From Ardenticatenaceae bacterium (GTDB lineage: Bacteria > Chloroflexota > Anaerolineae > Promineifilales > Promineifilaceae), in assembly GCA_020634495.1 (NCBI GenBank), contig JACKBR010000018.1, positions 1 through 64,000 on the forward strand: DNA of 64,000 nucleotides. Direction: 5' to 3'. Both the position numbers and the translations under genes were made by a program. The notes beneath the pieces were generated by a model. It searched no databases. It was not told the DNA's origin and saw only the letters and a list, made by a program, of their open reading frames with translations. This document shows positions 43,909 through 52,816 of the stretch, one piece after another; the first letter of the stretch is position 1, and every line of letters starts with the position of its first letter.

Positions 43909-43914
43909 TCTGGC

Positions 43915-45540
43915 ATGGAGTTGCGACCAATCGGCATGACAAAAGTACTGAAATTGGCTCTTTTGGGGCCATTGCAGATTTCAATTGACGATGAACCGTT
44001 GATCGGTTTGGATTCAGGCAAAGCCCAGGCGCTGTTGTGTTATCTGGCGGTGAACGGCCGTTCCCATTCTCGTCATGCGCTGGCCAGTTTGCTGTGGGGA
44101 GAATTGCCCGATGCCGATGCCCGGCGCAACCTTCGTGGCGTTATCCTCAAGTTACGCCAACAGCTGGAATCCTATTTGCACATTAGCCATCAAGCCGTGG
44201 GGCTAAACCCAGATGCGACCGTTTGGCTGGATACGGCCGTTTTCCAAAATAACTTGAACGCTGGCACAGCAGAAAACAACGGCTGGCAAACGGCCGTTCA
44301 GCTTTATCGCGGAGAATTTTTGCAAGAGTTTTACATCCGGCAGGCTCCCGATTTTGATAACTGGCTGCTTGCACAGCGAACCTGGTTCCATAACCAGGCC
44401 GTAAGCGCCCACGATGCCAGGGCGACCCATTTGCTGCACCAGAGCGATTTTACCGAAGGCATTCAGGTAGCCCGGCGCTTGATAATCCTGGAGCCAACTC
44501 GTGAAGCCAGCCACCGCTTGCTGATGGAGCTTCTGGCTCTTTCTGGCCAGCGCCCGGCTGCCTTGCAGCAGTTTGAGCAGTGCCAGCAGCTTTTGGCCGA
44601 TGAGCTTGGCGTGGAAGTCTCGCAAGAAACGGCCGTTCTCCACGAGCAAATTCGCTCCGGGGAGTATGACAAGGTGACAAATAGACAAGGTGACAAGGTG
44701 ACCCGCCCAAACAATGTCACCTTGTCACCCCCTCACCTTGTCACCCCTTCACCCTTCATCGCCGGTCCCCCCATCACCGAACCCACCCAATTCTTCGGCC
44801 GTGAACGTGAACTCAAGCGGTTGGGGATGATGCTGCGGCAACGGCCGTTGCAAAACGCGGCGATCATTGGTCCCAGGCGCAGCGGCAAAACCTCACTGCT
44901 GCACTATTTGCGGTTGGCCAACTGGCTGCCAGAAGCCAGCAACACCTGCTGGATTTTTGTCGATTTTCAGGATGCCCGGTTGGGCAAGCAAGAAACGCTG
45001 CTGCACACATTGCTTGCAGAAATGGGTCTGGAACCGCCTGATTCATGCGATTTGGAAACGTTCCTGGACGTGGTGAGTGAGCAGCTAGATCGCCCAACCG
45101 TCATTTTGTTTGATGAGATTGGCGTGGCCCTGACCCGCTATCCAGAGCTGGACGATACCTTTTGGGAAAGTTTGCGCTCCCTGGCAACCAACCAGGTGGA
45201 TGGTAATTTGGGTTTTGTGCTGTCCAGCGCCCAGCCGCCAGACGTGCTGGCGCAGCATCAGGGTTTGGGATCGCCATTTTTTAACATTTTTGGCTATACG
45301 GCCGTTCTCGGTCCACTGTCCGAAGAAGGTGCACGCAGCCTCATTGCCACTTCGCCCATCAAATTTGCAGCGCGAGATGTGGACTGGATTTTGGCCGAAA
45401 GCGGCCGTTGGCCCATGCCCTTACAAATTCTCTGCCGCGAGCGCCTGCTGGCCCTCAGCGAAGGCGAATCGGGCGACGACTGGCGTGAAGAAGCCCTGCG
45501 GCAGTTGGAACCGCTGCGCCGCATGGCCGGGGAGCAGTAA
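43915..45540 (+). CDS. SARP/BTAD-domain regulator with C-terminal AAA ATPase
   Basis: 541 aa. Residues 10-100: OmpR-type winged helix of SARP regulators (LALLGPLQISIDDEPLIGLDSGKAQALL). Residues 100-245: BTAD helical repeats. Residues 252-290: low-complexity linker encoded by a palindromic repeat. Residues 290-540: AAA/STAND-type ATPase with Walker A GPRRSGKT (319-326) and Walker B VILFDEIG. Such proteins sense a signal with the ATPase and activate transcription. ATG 43936 (MTKVLKL) is an alternative start; neither has a strong SD. The linker may be a repeat insertion. Confidence 0.88.
   Translation: MELRPIGMTKVLKLALLGPLQISIDDEPLIGLDSGKAQALLCYLAVNGRSHSRHALASLLWGELPDADARRNLRGVILKLRQQLESYLHISHQAVGLNPDATVWLDTAVFQNNLNAGTAENNGWQTAVQLYRGEFLQEFYIRQAPDFDNWLLAQRTWFHNQAVSAHDARATHLLHQSDFTEGIQVARRLIILEPTREASHRLLMELLALSGQRPAALQQFEQCQQLLADELGVEVSQETAVLHEQIRSGEYDKVTNRQGDKVTRPNNVTLSPPHLVTPSPFIAGPPITEPTQFFGRERELKRLGMMLRQRPLQNAAIIGPRRSGKTSLLHYLRLANWLPEASNTCWIFVDFQDARLGKQETLLHTLLAEMGLEPPDSCDLETFLDVVSEQLDRPTVILFDEIGVALTRYPELDDTFWESLRSLATNQVDGNLGFVLSSAQPPDVLAQHQGLGSPFFNIFGYTAVLGPLSEEGARSLIATSPIKFAARDVDWILAESGRWPMPLQILCRERLLALSEGESGDDWREEALRQLEPLRRMAGEQ
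44671..44754. repeat. Palindromic element inside the regulator coding sequence (CAAGGTGA type)
   Basis: Direct repeats of CAAGGTGA-type on the left and their complement on the right. GGTGACAAGGTGAC (44689-44702) is perfectly complementary to 44716-44729, with further copies of CACCTTGTCACC downstream. It encodes the linker between BTAD and ATPase domains (translated as DKVTNRQGDKVTRP and VTLSPPHLVTPSP). Confidence 0.8.
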
Positions 45541-45568
45541 TCAGTATTCAGTAAGCAGTAATCAGTGC

Positions 45569-45613
45569 TGACCTACTGAACACTGACCTACTGAACACTG
45601 ACCTACTGAACAC
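45569..45613. repeat. 15-bp tandem repeat, three copies
   Basis: TGACCTACTGAACAC three times in a row, preceded by CAGTATTCAGTAAGCAGTAATCAGTG. It fills the gap between the SARP-AAA gene and the broken membrane/ATPase gene. It is related in composition to the 59833-59905 element (CAGTAATCAGTGAACAGTATTCAG). Confidence 0.85.
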
Positions 45614-45619
45614 TGACTC

Positions 45620-48384
45620 ATGAACGACACTCTCCGCAACCGCTACACCGACGCCCCAACCCTGCCCGGCAATCCGCTGACGGGCAGCGTGCGGCTGCTG
45701 TTCTGGCTCTTTTTCCACCCCTCCGCCTGGCGCAATCACCTAAAACGGTTAGACAGCACCCTTTCGCCTCATTTTAGTCTGGCGGATTTGCAGCGGCGGC
45801 AGTGGGCGAACACGGCCGTTCTCCGCTTCCTCCTCATGACCTTTTTTGCCTGGCCGCTGCTGGTGGGTTTGCTGCTGGGGCTCCTCCTCTGGCTGCTCAA
45901 CTTGCCCACAACGGCATTGCTGCTGGGCGTCATGCTGGGCATTGCCGTGGGACTGATTGTGGGATTGGCCGCCAGTATCGCGGGCAGCGTGGCCATTGGC
46001 GTGACGGTGGGCATGGCCACAGGTTTTTCCTTGGGACTGGGTGGCGCTTTGCTGCTGCGCTCGGCGGGGGATTTGGTGCTGAATGGCGTGCCGGTGGCCC
46101 TGAACATTGTGGTAAGCAGCTTGATTGGCCTGACCAGCGGACTGGCGGGCGGGCTGGCTTACGGCGTGGGCGTAGGCGTAACGCGGGAGGAACTGGTGCA
46201 GGAAACGGCCGTTCCCAGCGTGTCGGTTTTGCGGCAGGTGAGCGGCATGGTGGTGGGCATTCTCATTGGGCTTGGCGCGGGATTTTTAGCCAGACTGCTT
46301 GAGGGCGTTTGGGCGACGGCACTGCTGGCGGCGCTGCCTTTTGGCCTGGCGGTCGGATGGCGCAGCCAGAGCTGGCGTCGGGGCGTGTTGGCTGGATTGT
46401 TGGTGGGAACGGCCGTTTGGTTAGCAGGGGTGCCATCGGCAACGGCCGTGGGCGGCCTGGTTCAGGCGCTGGCCTTTGTTGCCTTTGTGGCGGCGCTCTT
46501 TGCCCTGCCTTACGTGCTGGCCGAAAAAATAGCAGGTACCTGGGCCGGCGGCCTGGCCGGATCGCTGGGCAGCGGGGCCGGGCTGTTCCTCTTCGCCACC
46601 AATGGCGCGGCTTACGGCCCATTTTTGTCGTTTGGTCTGGCCGGGATTTTGCTGGGGCTAACGCTGGCCTGGTGGCGGCCCGTCCTGCTTTACCCCTTTT
46701 TAATTGTGTGGAATCGCATTTTGTACCAGCTAGATGTGCAGCGCGTTGGCCAAAAAGAAAAACGGCCGCTCCTGCGCTGGCACTCCGCTTTTTGGGATGA
46801 ATTTCAACGGCTGCCCCTCCTGAATTTAGATGCCCACATTTTGCTCACTATTGAAAAAAACCTGGCCGAGGGGCGCACGGCGATGGCCTACCTCACCGGC
46901 ACCCGGCAGCGCTGGGCGGCCCAATCGGCCCAAATTGAGCTGGATGCGCGGCAGTTGGAATGGTGTGAAACGGCCGTACAAATCGCCGAGTGCATCCCGG
47001 GTTGGCGGCGGGCGATCTGGTCGGCCCGGCCAGCGCCCTGCTGCGCAGCTTCAGCCGCCTCAGCACCGACGTGGCCGCCGCTTTGCAGCAGGAAAGCGCC
47101 TACAACCAGCGCCTCGCCCTGCACGCCGTCGAGGATCGGCTGGACGGGCTTCTTCGGGAGTTAACCCGCAGCAATGAGCCATCGCCGCCCGCTTCCGCCC
47201 GATTGCCGCCAACTGGCGGCACATCATCGGCGAAAAGGGGCGCGGCTGGCCGAGGAGGCGGAGCTGCGCCAGGAGATTGACAGCCCGTACATCATCGGCG
47301 TGCCGCTGACGGAAAAGCAGGCGATTTTCATCGGGCGGCAGGACGTGAGCAGCCGGATTGAGCAGCTGCTGCTAGACCGCCGCCAGCCGCCGCTGCTGCT
47401 TTACAGCCAGCGGCGCGTGGGCAAAACCTCGCTGCTGAACAATTTGGGGCGGCTGCTGCCCAGCAGCATCGTGCCCCTGTTTGTGGATTTGCAAGGCCCG
47501 GCCTCGCGGGCGCAGGATGAGGCGGGCTTTTTTGTACAACGTGGCCCGCAGCATGGTGAGTCGGCCAAACGGCAGCGGGGCGTGGCGTTGCCGCCGCTCA
47601 GCCGCGAGCAGCTGCACGACGATCCGTTCACCCGCTTCGACGAGTGGCTGGACGAGATGGAGGCGGCGCTGGGCGGCAAACGGCGCTGCTGATGCTGGAC
47701 GAGTTTGAGGCGCTGGAGCGGGTGCTGGCCTTGCAGCGCTTCGACGAGGAGATTGTGCTGGGGATGCTGCGCCATCTCATCCAGCATCGGCCTAAATTTA
47801 AGGTGCTGCTTCCGGCTCGCACACGCTGGCGGAGTTTTCGCGCTGGTCCAGCTATCTCATCAACGTGCAGGTGGTCCATATCGGCTATCTGCATCCGGAC
47901 GAGCGCGGCAGCTGGTGGAAAGCGCGGTGCAGCACTTTGCCCTGCGCTACGAACCGGCTGCCAGCCAGCGCGTGCTGGATTGACGCGGGGGCATCCGTTC
48001 CTGGTGCAGCTGCTCTGCGCCGAGATTGTGGCCCTGAAAAATGAGCAACCCCGCGCGCTAGCGTCGGTTAGCAGGACGGTGGCCCGGATGTGGAAACAAC
48101 GCGTACCCGAAGCGCTCATCACGGCAGCTTTTTTCTTCGCCGATATGCGCAACCAGACGGACAGAGTTGGGCGGGCAGGTGCTGCTGATTTGCTTGCAGC
48201 GCAAGCAGGGCTGGCAAACGCAAGCGCTTTCAGCGTAGCAGGAACTAGAGGGGCGATGGGTGGCGTGGAGCTCAGCCAGACCCTCCGCCAGCTCAACAGC
48301 GCAAAGACTCATCGAAGGCCGCACGGCGATGGCCTGCGCTTTCAAATTGAGTTGGTGCGCCGTTGGTTTGTGGGGCAGGGGTGA
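45620..48384 (+). pseudogene. Frameshifted membrane/AAA-ATPase gene
   Basis: The first about 455 codons are intact and encode a Gly/Ala/Leu-rich multi-helix membrane domain (long glycine-zipper-like helices) and a cytosolic part to DARQLEWCETAVQIAEC. Then the coding sense hops between frames at about 46,995, 47,190, 47,235, 47,535, 47,690, 47,815 and beyond 47,980. In order, the frames supply a helical part (LLRSFSRLSTDVAAALQQ), an AAA domain with Walker A RRVGKTSLLNNLG and VPLFVDLQGP, then LLMLDEFEAL (Walker B) and HPFLVQLLCAEIVALKNEQ. Each segment reads as normal protein, so this is either recent decay or indel errors in a GC-rich stretch. It is likely a partner of the preceding regulator. 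Confidence 0.8.
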
Positions 48385-48452
48385 GAGATAATGCCAGGCA
48401 GGATTCTACGCTTGCCGAAAACCGTGCCGCAACATGATAGGAGTTCGCCCCA

Positions 48453-49115
48453 ATGCCTGTACTAAAAGAATTTGACCTAATTACTTCTGGAAGCAAGGAA
48501 AAGATAAGAGCATTTCAATTACAGACACGTTGCGTCACTGCGTTGTACGAGCGTTTCTTCCCCAAGTTTAAGACGAAAGACTGTTGGAAAGTGCTAGTGC
48601 GATGTGACCACGATGCCGCCAGGATACATTACCGTAACATAGGAGGTGTTTGTGAACTAAGCATTGTGGCAGACGTTGACAGTTTTTTCTTGCTTACCGA
48701 TGCTGAGAAAAAAGTATGGTCATTTGAACAGTTGAAGATCGGATTATTGGAGTTGATAGACCAAACCCAGTGGAAAGCAGAACCATTCGTTGAAACTTTC
48801 CAAAGAGTGGGAGAGTTAAATCTTCAAAATGTCTGGCTTTGGAAAAAAGTTCGCTCGCCTTCTCAAAAACTTTCGGCCGAAATCTGGATAAACCATGATG
48901 TGCACTCGTGTGTAATTAACCTCGTGGTGCGCGATGCTTCTGGACAGGAAATCAAGCGACAGGAATTGATTACCGAACTGCCAAGTGAGTGGGCATATGC
49001 ACATCATCTTGGTTCGCTGAAATGGGTATCACCGGCGTGTGTTGTTTTGGAAAATAAGGATCGAGATAGAAAATGGTCGTATGAGGTTGGAGATATCCAG
49101 CTTGGATGTAGCTGA
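48453..49115 (+). CDS. Hypothetical protein, 220 aa
   Basis: No family recognised. A soluble, mixed alpha/beta protein with many aromatic and charged residues (ERFFPKFKTKDCWKVLVRCD; WKAEPFVETFQRVGELNLQNVW). Its base composition is visibly lower in GC than its neighbours and it has no copy of the iterated palindrome, consistent with recent acquisition. TAGGAG about 9 nt before ATG 48453 supports the start. Confidence 0.7.
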   Translation: MPVLKEFDLITSGSKEKIRAFQLQTRCVTALYERFFPKFKTKDCWKVLVRCDHDAARIHYRNIGGVCELSIVADVDSFFLLTDAEKKVWSFEQLKIGLLELIDQTQWKAEPFVETFQRVGELNLQNVWLWKKVRSPSQKLSAEIWINHDVHSCVINLVVRDASGQEIKRQELITELPSEWAYAHHLGSLKWVSPACVVLENKDRDRKWSYEVGDIQLGCS

Positions 49116-49250
49116 ATGTCTTCTTCGTGCTACCTGGCTATGGCGCAGCCTCTCGCGGTGTCGCCAATCTTACTTTGCTGAATTTTGGGTTTTGGTGTGG
49201 GTTGTTTTTCACAAGGAAGAAGGCGAGGGGAAGAGGGTGGGCAACGGCCT

Positions 49251-49278
49251 GTAGGTCAATTTTGCAAAATTGACCTAC
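49251..49278. repeat. 28-bp perfect palindrome
   Basis: The arm GTAGGTCAATTTTG (49251-49264) is followed directly by its reverse complement (49265-49278). No spacer. It is 126 bp upstream of the VapB-type antitoxin and about 135 bp after the hypothetical gene. Confidence 0.9.
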
Positions 49279-49329
49279 GTAGCAGGATTGACTTGTGGCT
49301 ACATGTGGCTACAATTTTGCTATCAGGAA

Positions 49330-49386
49330 GACCCCAAGGGTTTTCCTAAAAGTGGCTACGGTTATGGTTGGCAAACCCTTGGGGTC
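49330..49386. repeat. Inverted repeat with 14-bp arms upstream of the VapBC genes
   Basis: GACCCCAAGGGTTT (49330-49343) pairs with AAACCCTTGGGGTC (49373-49386), loop 29 nt. It ends 19 bp before the antitoxin start codon. It could be an operator or a small mobile palindromic unit. The nearby GTGGCTAC occurs three times within 60 bp. Confidence 0.8.
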
Positions 49387-49404
49387 TGCGCGATGGAGGC
49401 AAAA

Positions 49405-49680
49405 ATGGCGAAAAAAATTGGTGTGCGGGAGTTGAAGAACAATGCCTCGAAGATTGTGCGGGCGGTGCGCGAAGAGGGGGCTGAGTACGTGGTGACGGTG
49501 CATGGGGAGCCGGTGGCGGTGATACGGCCGTTGGCTGAAGAACAATCCCACGAATACGACGAAGCCGAAATCAAGCACCTGATGAGCGAACTCAACAAAA
49601 TGGCAGATCGGGTTTCCCAAGCGTGGCAGTCGCCGCTTTCTGCGGTGGAAGCCGTTCAAGAGCAGAGGCGTGATTTATGA
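49405..49680 (+). CDS. vapB: Phd/YefM-family antitoxin of a PIN toxin pair
   Basis: 91 aa: MAKKIGVRELKNNASKIVRAVREEGAEYVVTVHGEPVAVIRP, split as DNA-binding strand and helix, followed by a helical C-terminus for toxin binding. GGAGG lies 5 nt upstream of ATG 49405; a start 12 bp earlier would include that SD. It overlaps the PIN toxin start as ATGA. Confidence 0.9.
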   Translation: MAKKIGVRELKNNASKIVRAVREEGAEYVVTVHGEPVAVIRPLAEEQSHEYDEAEIKHLMSELNKMADRVSQAWQSPLSAVEAVQEQRRDL

Positions 49681-50084
49681 CCGTTGTTTTGGATGCATCT
49701 GTTTACGTGGCCATGCTGAAGCGTGAAGAGCCAAATCATGCGGCCAGCCAGAACTGGTACAACGAGGCTTTAGCCAGCGGAACACCTTTAGCCGCGCCGC
49801 TGCCGTTTCTGGCAGAAGTGGCAGGCGCGATTAGCCGATCAACTGGTGATACACAGCTAGCCGAAGCGGTTTTAGCCCAAATTCAGTCGTTGGGTGTGAT
49901 TGAGCTCATTCCGGTGAACGATTTCTTGGGTGTTCGGGCGGCAGAAATTGCTGCCAGGCACCGTCTGCGCGGCTGTGACGCGCTTTACGTCGCTGTTGCT
50001 GAACAGTTGGGCGCGGTGTTGGTATCTTTGGATCAAGAGCAGTTGGCGCGGGCAACGGCCGTAATCCCCACGCGCCAGCCCTGA
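49677..50084 (+). CDS. vapC: VapC-family PIN-domain toxin (RNase)
   Basis: 135-aa PIN domain with the acidic Mg2+ site D6 (VVLDASVYVA), E47 (FLAEVAG), D101 (RGCDALYVA) and D119 (VSLDQEQL). PIN toxins cleave structured RNA such as tRNA, and the antitoxin encoded directly upstream (ATGA overlap) blocks them. Length and motif order are standard. Confidence 0.93.
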   Translation: MTVVLDASVYVAMLKREEPNHAASQNWYNEALASGTPLAAPLPFLAEVAGAISRSTGDTQLAEAVLAQIQSLGVIELIPVNDFLGVRAAEIAARHRLRGCDALYVAVAEQLGAVLVSLDQEQLARATAVIPTRQP

Positions 50085-50211
50085 TTTTTGGAACGGCCGT
50101 TTTTGTTGTACCATTCCCCCGAATCGCAATTCGCTAAAATAAAACGCAGATTCTCTTGATCAGCTCCGCGCCTTTGCGCCTCTGCGTTGAAAATTTCACA
50201 GGAGAACCCCC
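50085..50211. other. Intergenic region before the E1 dehydrogenase gene
   Basis: Contains one ACGGCCGT copy (about 50094) and an inverted pair AACGCAGA (50143-50150) / TCTGCGTT (50181-50188) framing a GCGCC-rich loop, and the ribosome-binding site AGGAGA. No ORF. Confidence 0.4.
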
Positions 50212-52272
50212 TTGAACAAGCTACATCCCGCATTCGATTGGCAAGAAGTCGCCCGGCTGGCCCTGGCCTCCCGCATTTTGGACGAACTGGAAGAGAATGA
50301 GCTCACGCCACAAGGATTGGTCACCTACCAATTTTCGGCACGAGGACATGAGCTGGGCCAACTGCTGCTCAGCCAGCTCTTGGATCGCCCTTATGATGCC
50401 GCCAGCGCCTATTATCGCTCACGGCCGTTTATGCTCGGCTCCGGGCTAACATTGGTCGAAGCATTGGCCTCCGACATGGCCCGGACGGGTGGGTTAAGCG
50501 GCGGACGCGACGTGGGTGTGGTCTTTAATTTGCCCCGGCGCAAGCGGGCGTTGGCGCTGCCCATGGCCGGGGATGTGGGGTCGCAGTACACCCCGGCGGT
50601 CGGTTGGGCCCAGGCCATCCGCTACCACAAAGAATCCCTCAAAACGGCCGCTGTCGATGACAGCATCGCGGTGGTGTTTGGCGGGGATGGCTCGGTGGCT
50701 GCCAATGGCTTTTGGAGCGCGTTAACCATTGCCACCACCCTGGAACTCCCGCTGCTGTTTGTGATTGAAGACAACGGCTATGCCATTTCGGTAAAAGGGC
50801 CAGCCCAAACGCCCGGCAGCGACATTGCTGCCAATCTTGCCTCATTCAACAATTTAACTATTTGGAGCGGCAGCGGCACGAGCCCGGCAGAAACGGCCGA
50901 ACTGGTGCATACGGCCGTACGCGAAGTGCGTGCCGGAAACGGCCCAGGTCTGCTGCGGCTCACCGTGCCCCGGCTGTCTGGCCACTCCAGCGTGGACAAC
51001 CAGGCGTACAAAGGTGAACAAGAGCTCAAAGCCGAGTGGCAGCAGGACCCCATTGCACAATTGCACGACTACCTGGTGCCTGCGCTGCTGCGTGAAAACG
51101 AGTGGGAAAATTTGCAAAACCAGGCCAAAAGGGACGTCCTGAAGGCCAAAGATGAGGCAATGAAGCAGCCGCATGGCGATCCGGCGACAGTGACCAAATA
51201 CGTTTTTTCTGATCCGGAACGGCCGCAGGATGTGGGTGGTTTGGTTGCCGCAGGGATAGAGCTTCCGGGCGGAACGGCCGTTGCCAATCCCCCCGATCCG
51301 CGCCGCATCAACATGATTGAAGCGATTCGGCGCACGCTGGATGTGGAGTTGGCGTTGAATCCGCGCCTGCTGGTGTTTGGCGAGGATGTGGGGCTGAAAG
51401 GCGGCGTTCATGCCGCCACGCTGGGGCTGCAAACCAAGTACGGCGACGACCGCGTGTTCGACACCAGCCTGAACGAAGAAGGCATCATCGGTCGCTCGGT
51501 AGGGATGGCCTACGCCGGACTGGTGCCGGTGCCGGAAATTCAGTTTCGTAAATATGCCGACCCGGCCACGGAGCAGTTGAATAATTGTGGCACGGTGCGC
51601 TGGCGGACAAACGGCCGTTTTGCCGCCCCCATCATCGTGCGCATTCCCGGTGGCTACCGCAAAATTGGCGATCCGTGGCACAGCGTCACCAGCGAAGTGA
51701 CCTTTGCCCACCAGCCGGGGTGGCTTTTTGCCGCTCCCTCGAATGCAGAAGATACGGTTGGGCTGCTGCGCACGGCCATGCGGGGCAACGATCCGGTCAT
51801 CTTTTTTGAACATCGCGCCATGTTAGATGCTGCCTGGGCCAGACGGCCGTATCCCGGTGACGACTACATGCTGCCCTTTGGCCAGGGCAAACTAATCACC
51901 GAAGGCAGCGATCTGACCATTGTTACCTGGGGCGCGATGGTGGAGCGCTGTGAACAGGCTGTTCAGCAGATGAACGCCAGCATCGAGATTATCGACCTGC
52001 GCACCCTGGTGCCCTGGGACAAAGAAATGGTGCTGGCTTCCGTGCAAAAAACGTCCCGCTGCCTGATTGTGCATGAGGATATAGGGCTGGGTGGCTTTGG
52101 CGCAGAAATTGCCGCCACCGTCGTGTCTGAGGCATTTTTGGATTTGGACGCGCCAGTGGAAAGGGTGACAGCTCCTGCCTCACCCGTGCCATTTAGCACC
52201 GCGTTAATGGAGGGCGTTGTACCTACGGTGCACCTCATCCAAGAGAAAATTGAGGATCTGCTGGCGTTTTAG
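50212..52272 (+). CDS. Fused alpha-ketoacid dehydrogenase E1 (alpha + beta in one chain)
   Basis: 686-aa thiamine-diphosphate enzyme. Residues 1-310 form the alpha part: FSARGHELGQLLLSQLL, TPP motif GGDGSVAANGFWSALTIA ... EDNGYAIS. Residues about 365-686 form the beta part (RRINMIEAIRRTLDVELALNPRLLVFGEDVG; FNTSLNEEG-type DTSLNEEGIIG; IDLRTLVPWD). It decarboxylates a branched-chain or other 2-oxoacid and passes the acyl group to an E2, which is not encoded here. Usually alpha and beta are separate genes. The start is TTG 50212, supported by AGGAGA 7 nt upstream. Confidence 0.92.
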   Translation: MNKLHPAFDWQEVARLALASRILDELEENELTPQGLVTYQFSARGHELGQLLLSQLLDRPYDAASAYYRSRPFMLGSGLTLVEALASDMARTGGLSGGRDVGVVFNLPRRKRALALPMAGDVGSQYTPAVGWAQAIRYHKESLKTAAVDDSIAVVFGGDGSVAANGFWSALTIATTLELPLLFVIEDNGYAISVKGPAQTPGSDIAANLASFNNLTIWSGSGTSPAETAELVHTAVREVRAGNGPGLLRLTVPRLSGHSSVDNQAYKGEQELKAEWQQDPIAQLHDYLVPALLRENEWENLQNQAKRDVLKAKDEAMKQPHGDPATVTKYVFSDPERPQDVGGLVAAGIELPGGTAVANPPDPRRINMIEAIRRTLDVELALNPRLLVFGEDVGLKGGVHAATLGLQTKYGDDRVFDTSLNEEGIIGRSVGMAYAGLVPVPEIQFRKYADPATEQLNNCGTVRWRTNGRFAAPIIVRIPGGYRKIGDPWHSVTSEVTFAHQPGWLFAAPSNAEDTVGLLRTAMRGNDPVIFFEHRAMLDAAWARRPYPGDDYMLPFGQGKLITEGSDLTIVTWGAMVERCEQAVQQMNASIEIIDLRTLVPWDKEMVLASVQKTSRCLIVHEDIGLGGFGAEIAATVVSEAFLDLDAPVERVTAPASPVPFSTALMEGVVPTVHLIQEKIEDLLAF

Positions 52273-52340
52273 GTTGCAAAAGCTGGCAGGTCTGATATTA
52301 TTCTCCACCGTTGCACAGCAAACAATTTTATATATCTGCT

Positions 52341-52375
52341 GCTTTCCGCTCTTAAACAAAGTTTAAGGGCAAAGC
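52341..52375 (+). promoter_or_regulatory. Candidate S6:S18 r-protein leader (rpsF autoregulatory element)
   Basis: Stem-loop in the rpsF 5' leader: outer stem GCTTT/AAAGC (52341-52345 with 52371-52375), asymmetric internal loop with CCGCT on the left and GGC on the right, inner stem CTTAAAC/GTTTAAG (52351-52357 with 52361-52367), loop AAA. The known S6:S18 binding motif in bacterial rpsF leaders is a hairpin with an internal loop containing CCG. The match is by eye. Confidence 0.55.
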
Positions 52376-52411
52376 TCGCCAGAGTCATTCCAAGGAAAGG
52401 AGGTTAGCAAC

Positions 52412-52723
52412 GTGCGAGAGTACGAAGTTACCGTTATTTTTCAGACAAATTTAGACGATGAGGCCCGCTCCACATTGGTTGAGCGCGTTTCTGGCTGGTT
52501 GACCCACAGTGAAGCTGAAGAGGACAAACCAGTACAAAATGTGTGGGGGCAGCGCCGGTTGGCGTATCCCATTCGTAAACATACCGAGGGTTACTATATT
52601 TTGTTTGATGCAAAATTGGACCCTGAAGGTCTTTCCGATATTGAACGTAATATGCAATATACGGAAGACATTTTGCGTTACATGATTGTGCGCAAAGAGC
52701 AAGTAACTGAAACTTCTAGCTAA
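52412..52723 (+). CDS. rpsF: 30S ribosomal protein S6
   Basis: 103 aa, ferredoxin-like fold: MREYEVTVIFQTNLDDEARSTL, then VWGQRRLAYPIRKHTEGYYIL and YTEDILRYMIVRKE. It binds 16S rRNA helix 22 region together with S18. Starts with GTG 52412 after AGGAGGTTAGCAAC. First gene of the conserved rpsF-ssb-rpsR operon. Confidence 0.98.
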   Translation: MREYEVTVIFQTNLDDEARSTLVERVSGWLTHSEAEEDKPVQNVWGQRRLAYPIRKHTEGYYILFDAKLDPEGLSDIERNMQYTEDILRYMIVRKEQVTETSS

Positions 52724-52816
52724 TTTTAATGTTGCTGTGTAAGTCTGACTAGCTAGAAAAATTTTATATTAACAAGCGAACTACGGGTAAATCCCCCCTA
52801 ATGTTGGGAGTGTGTC

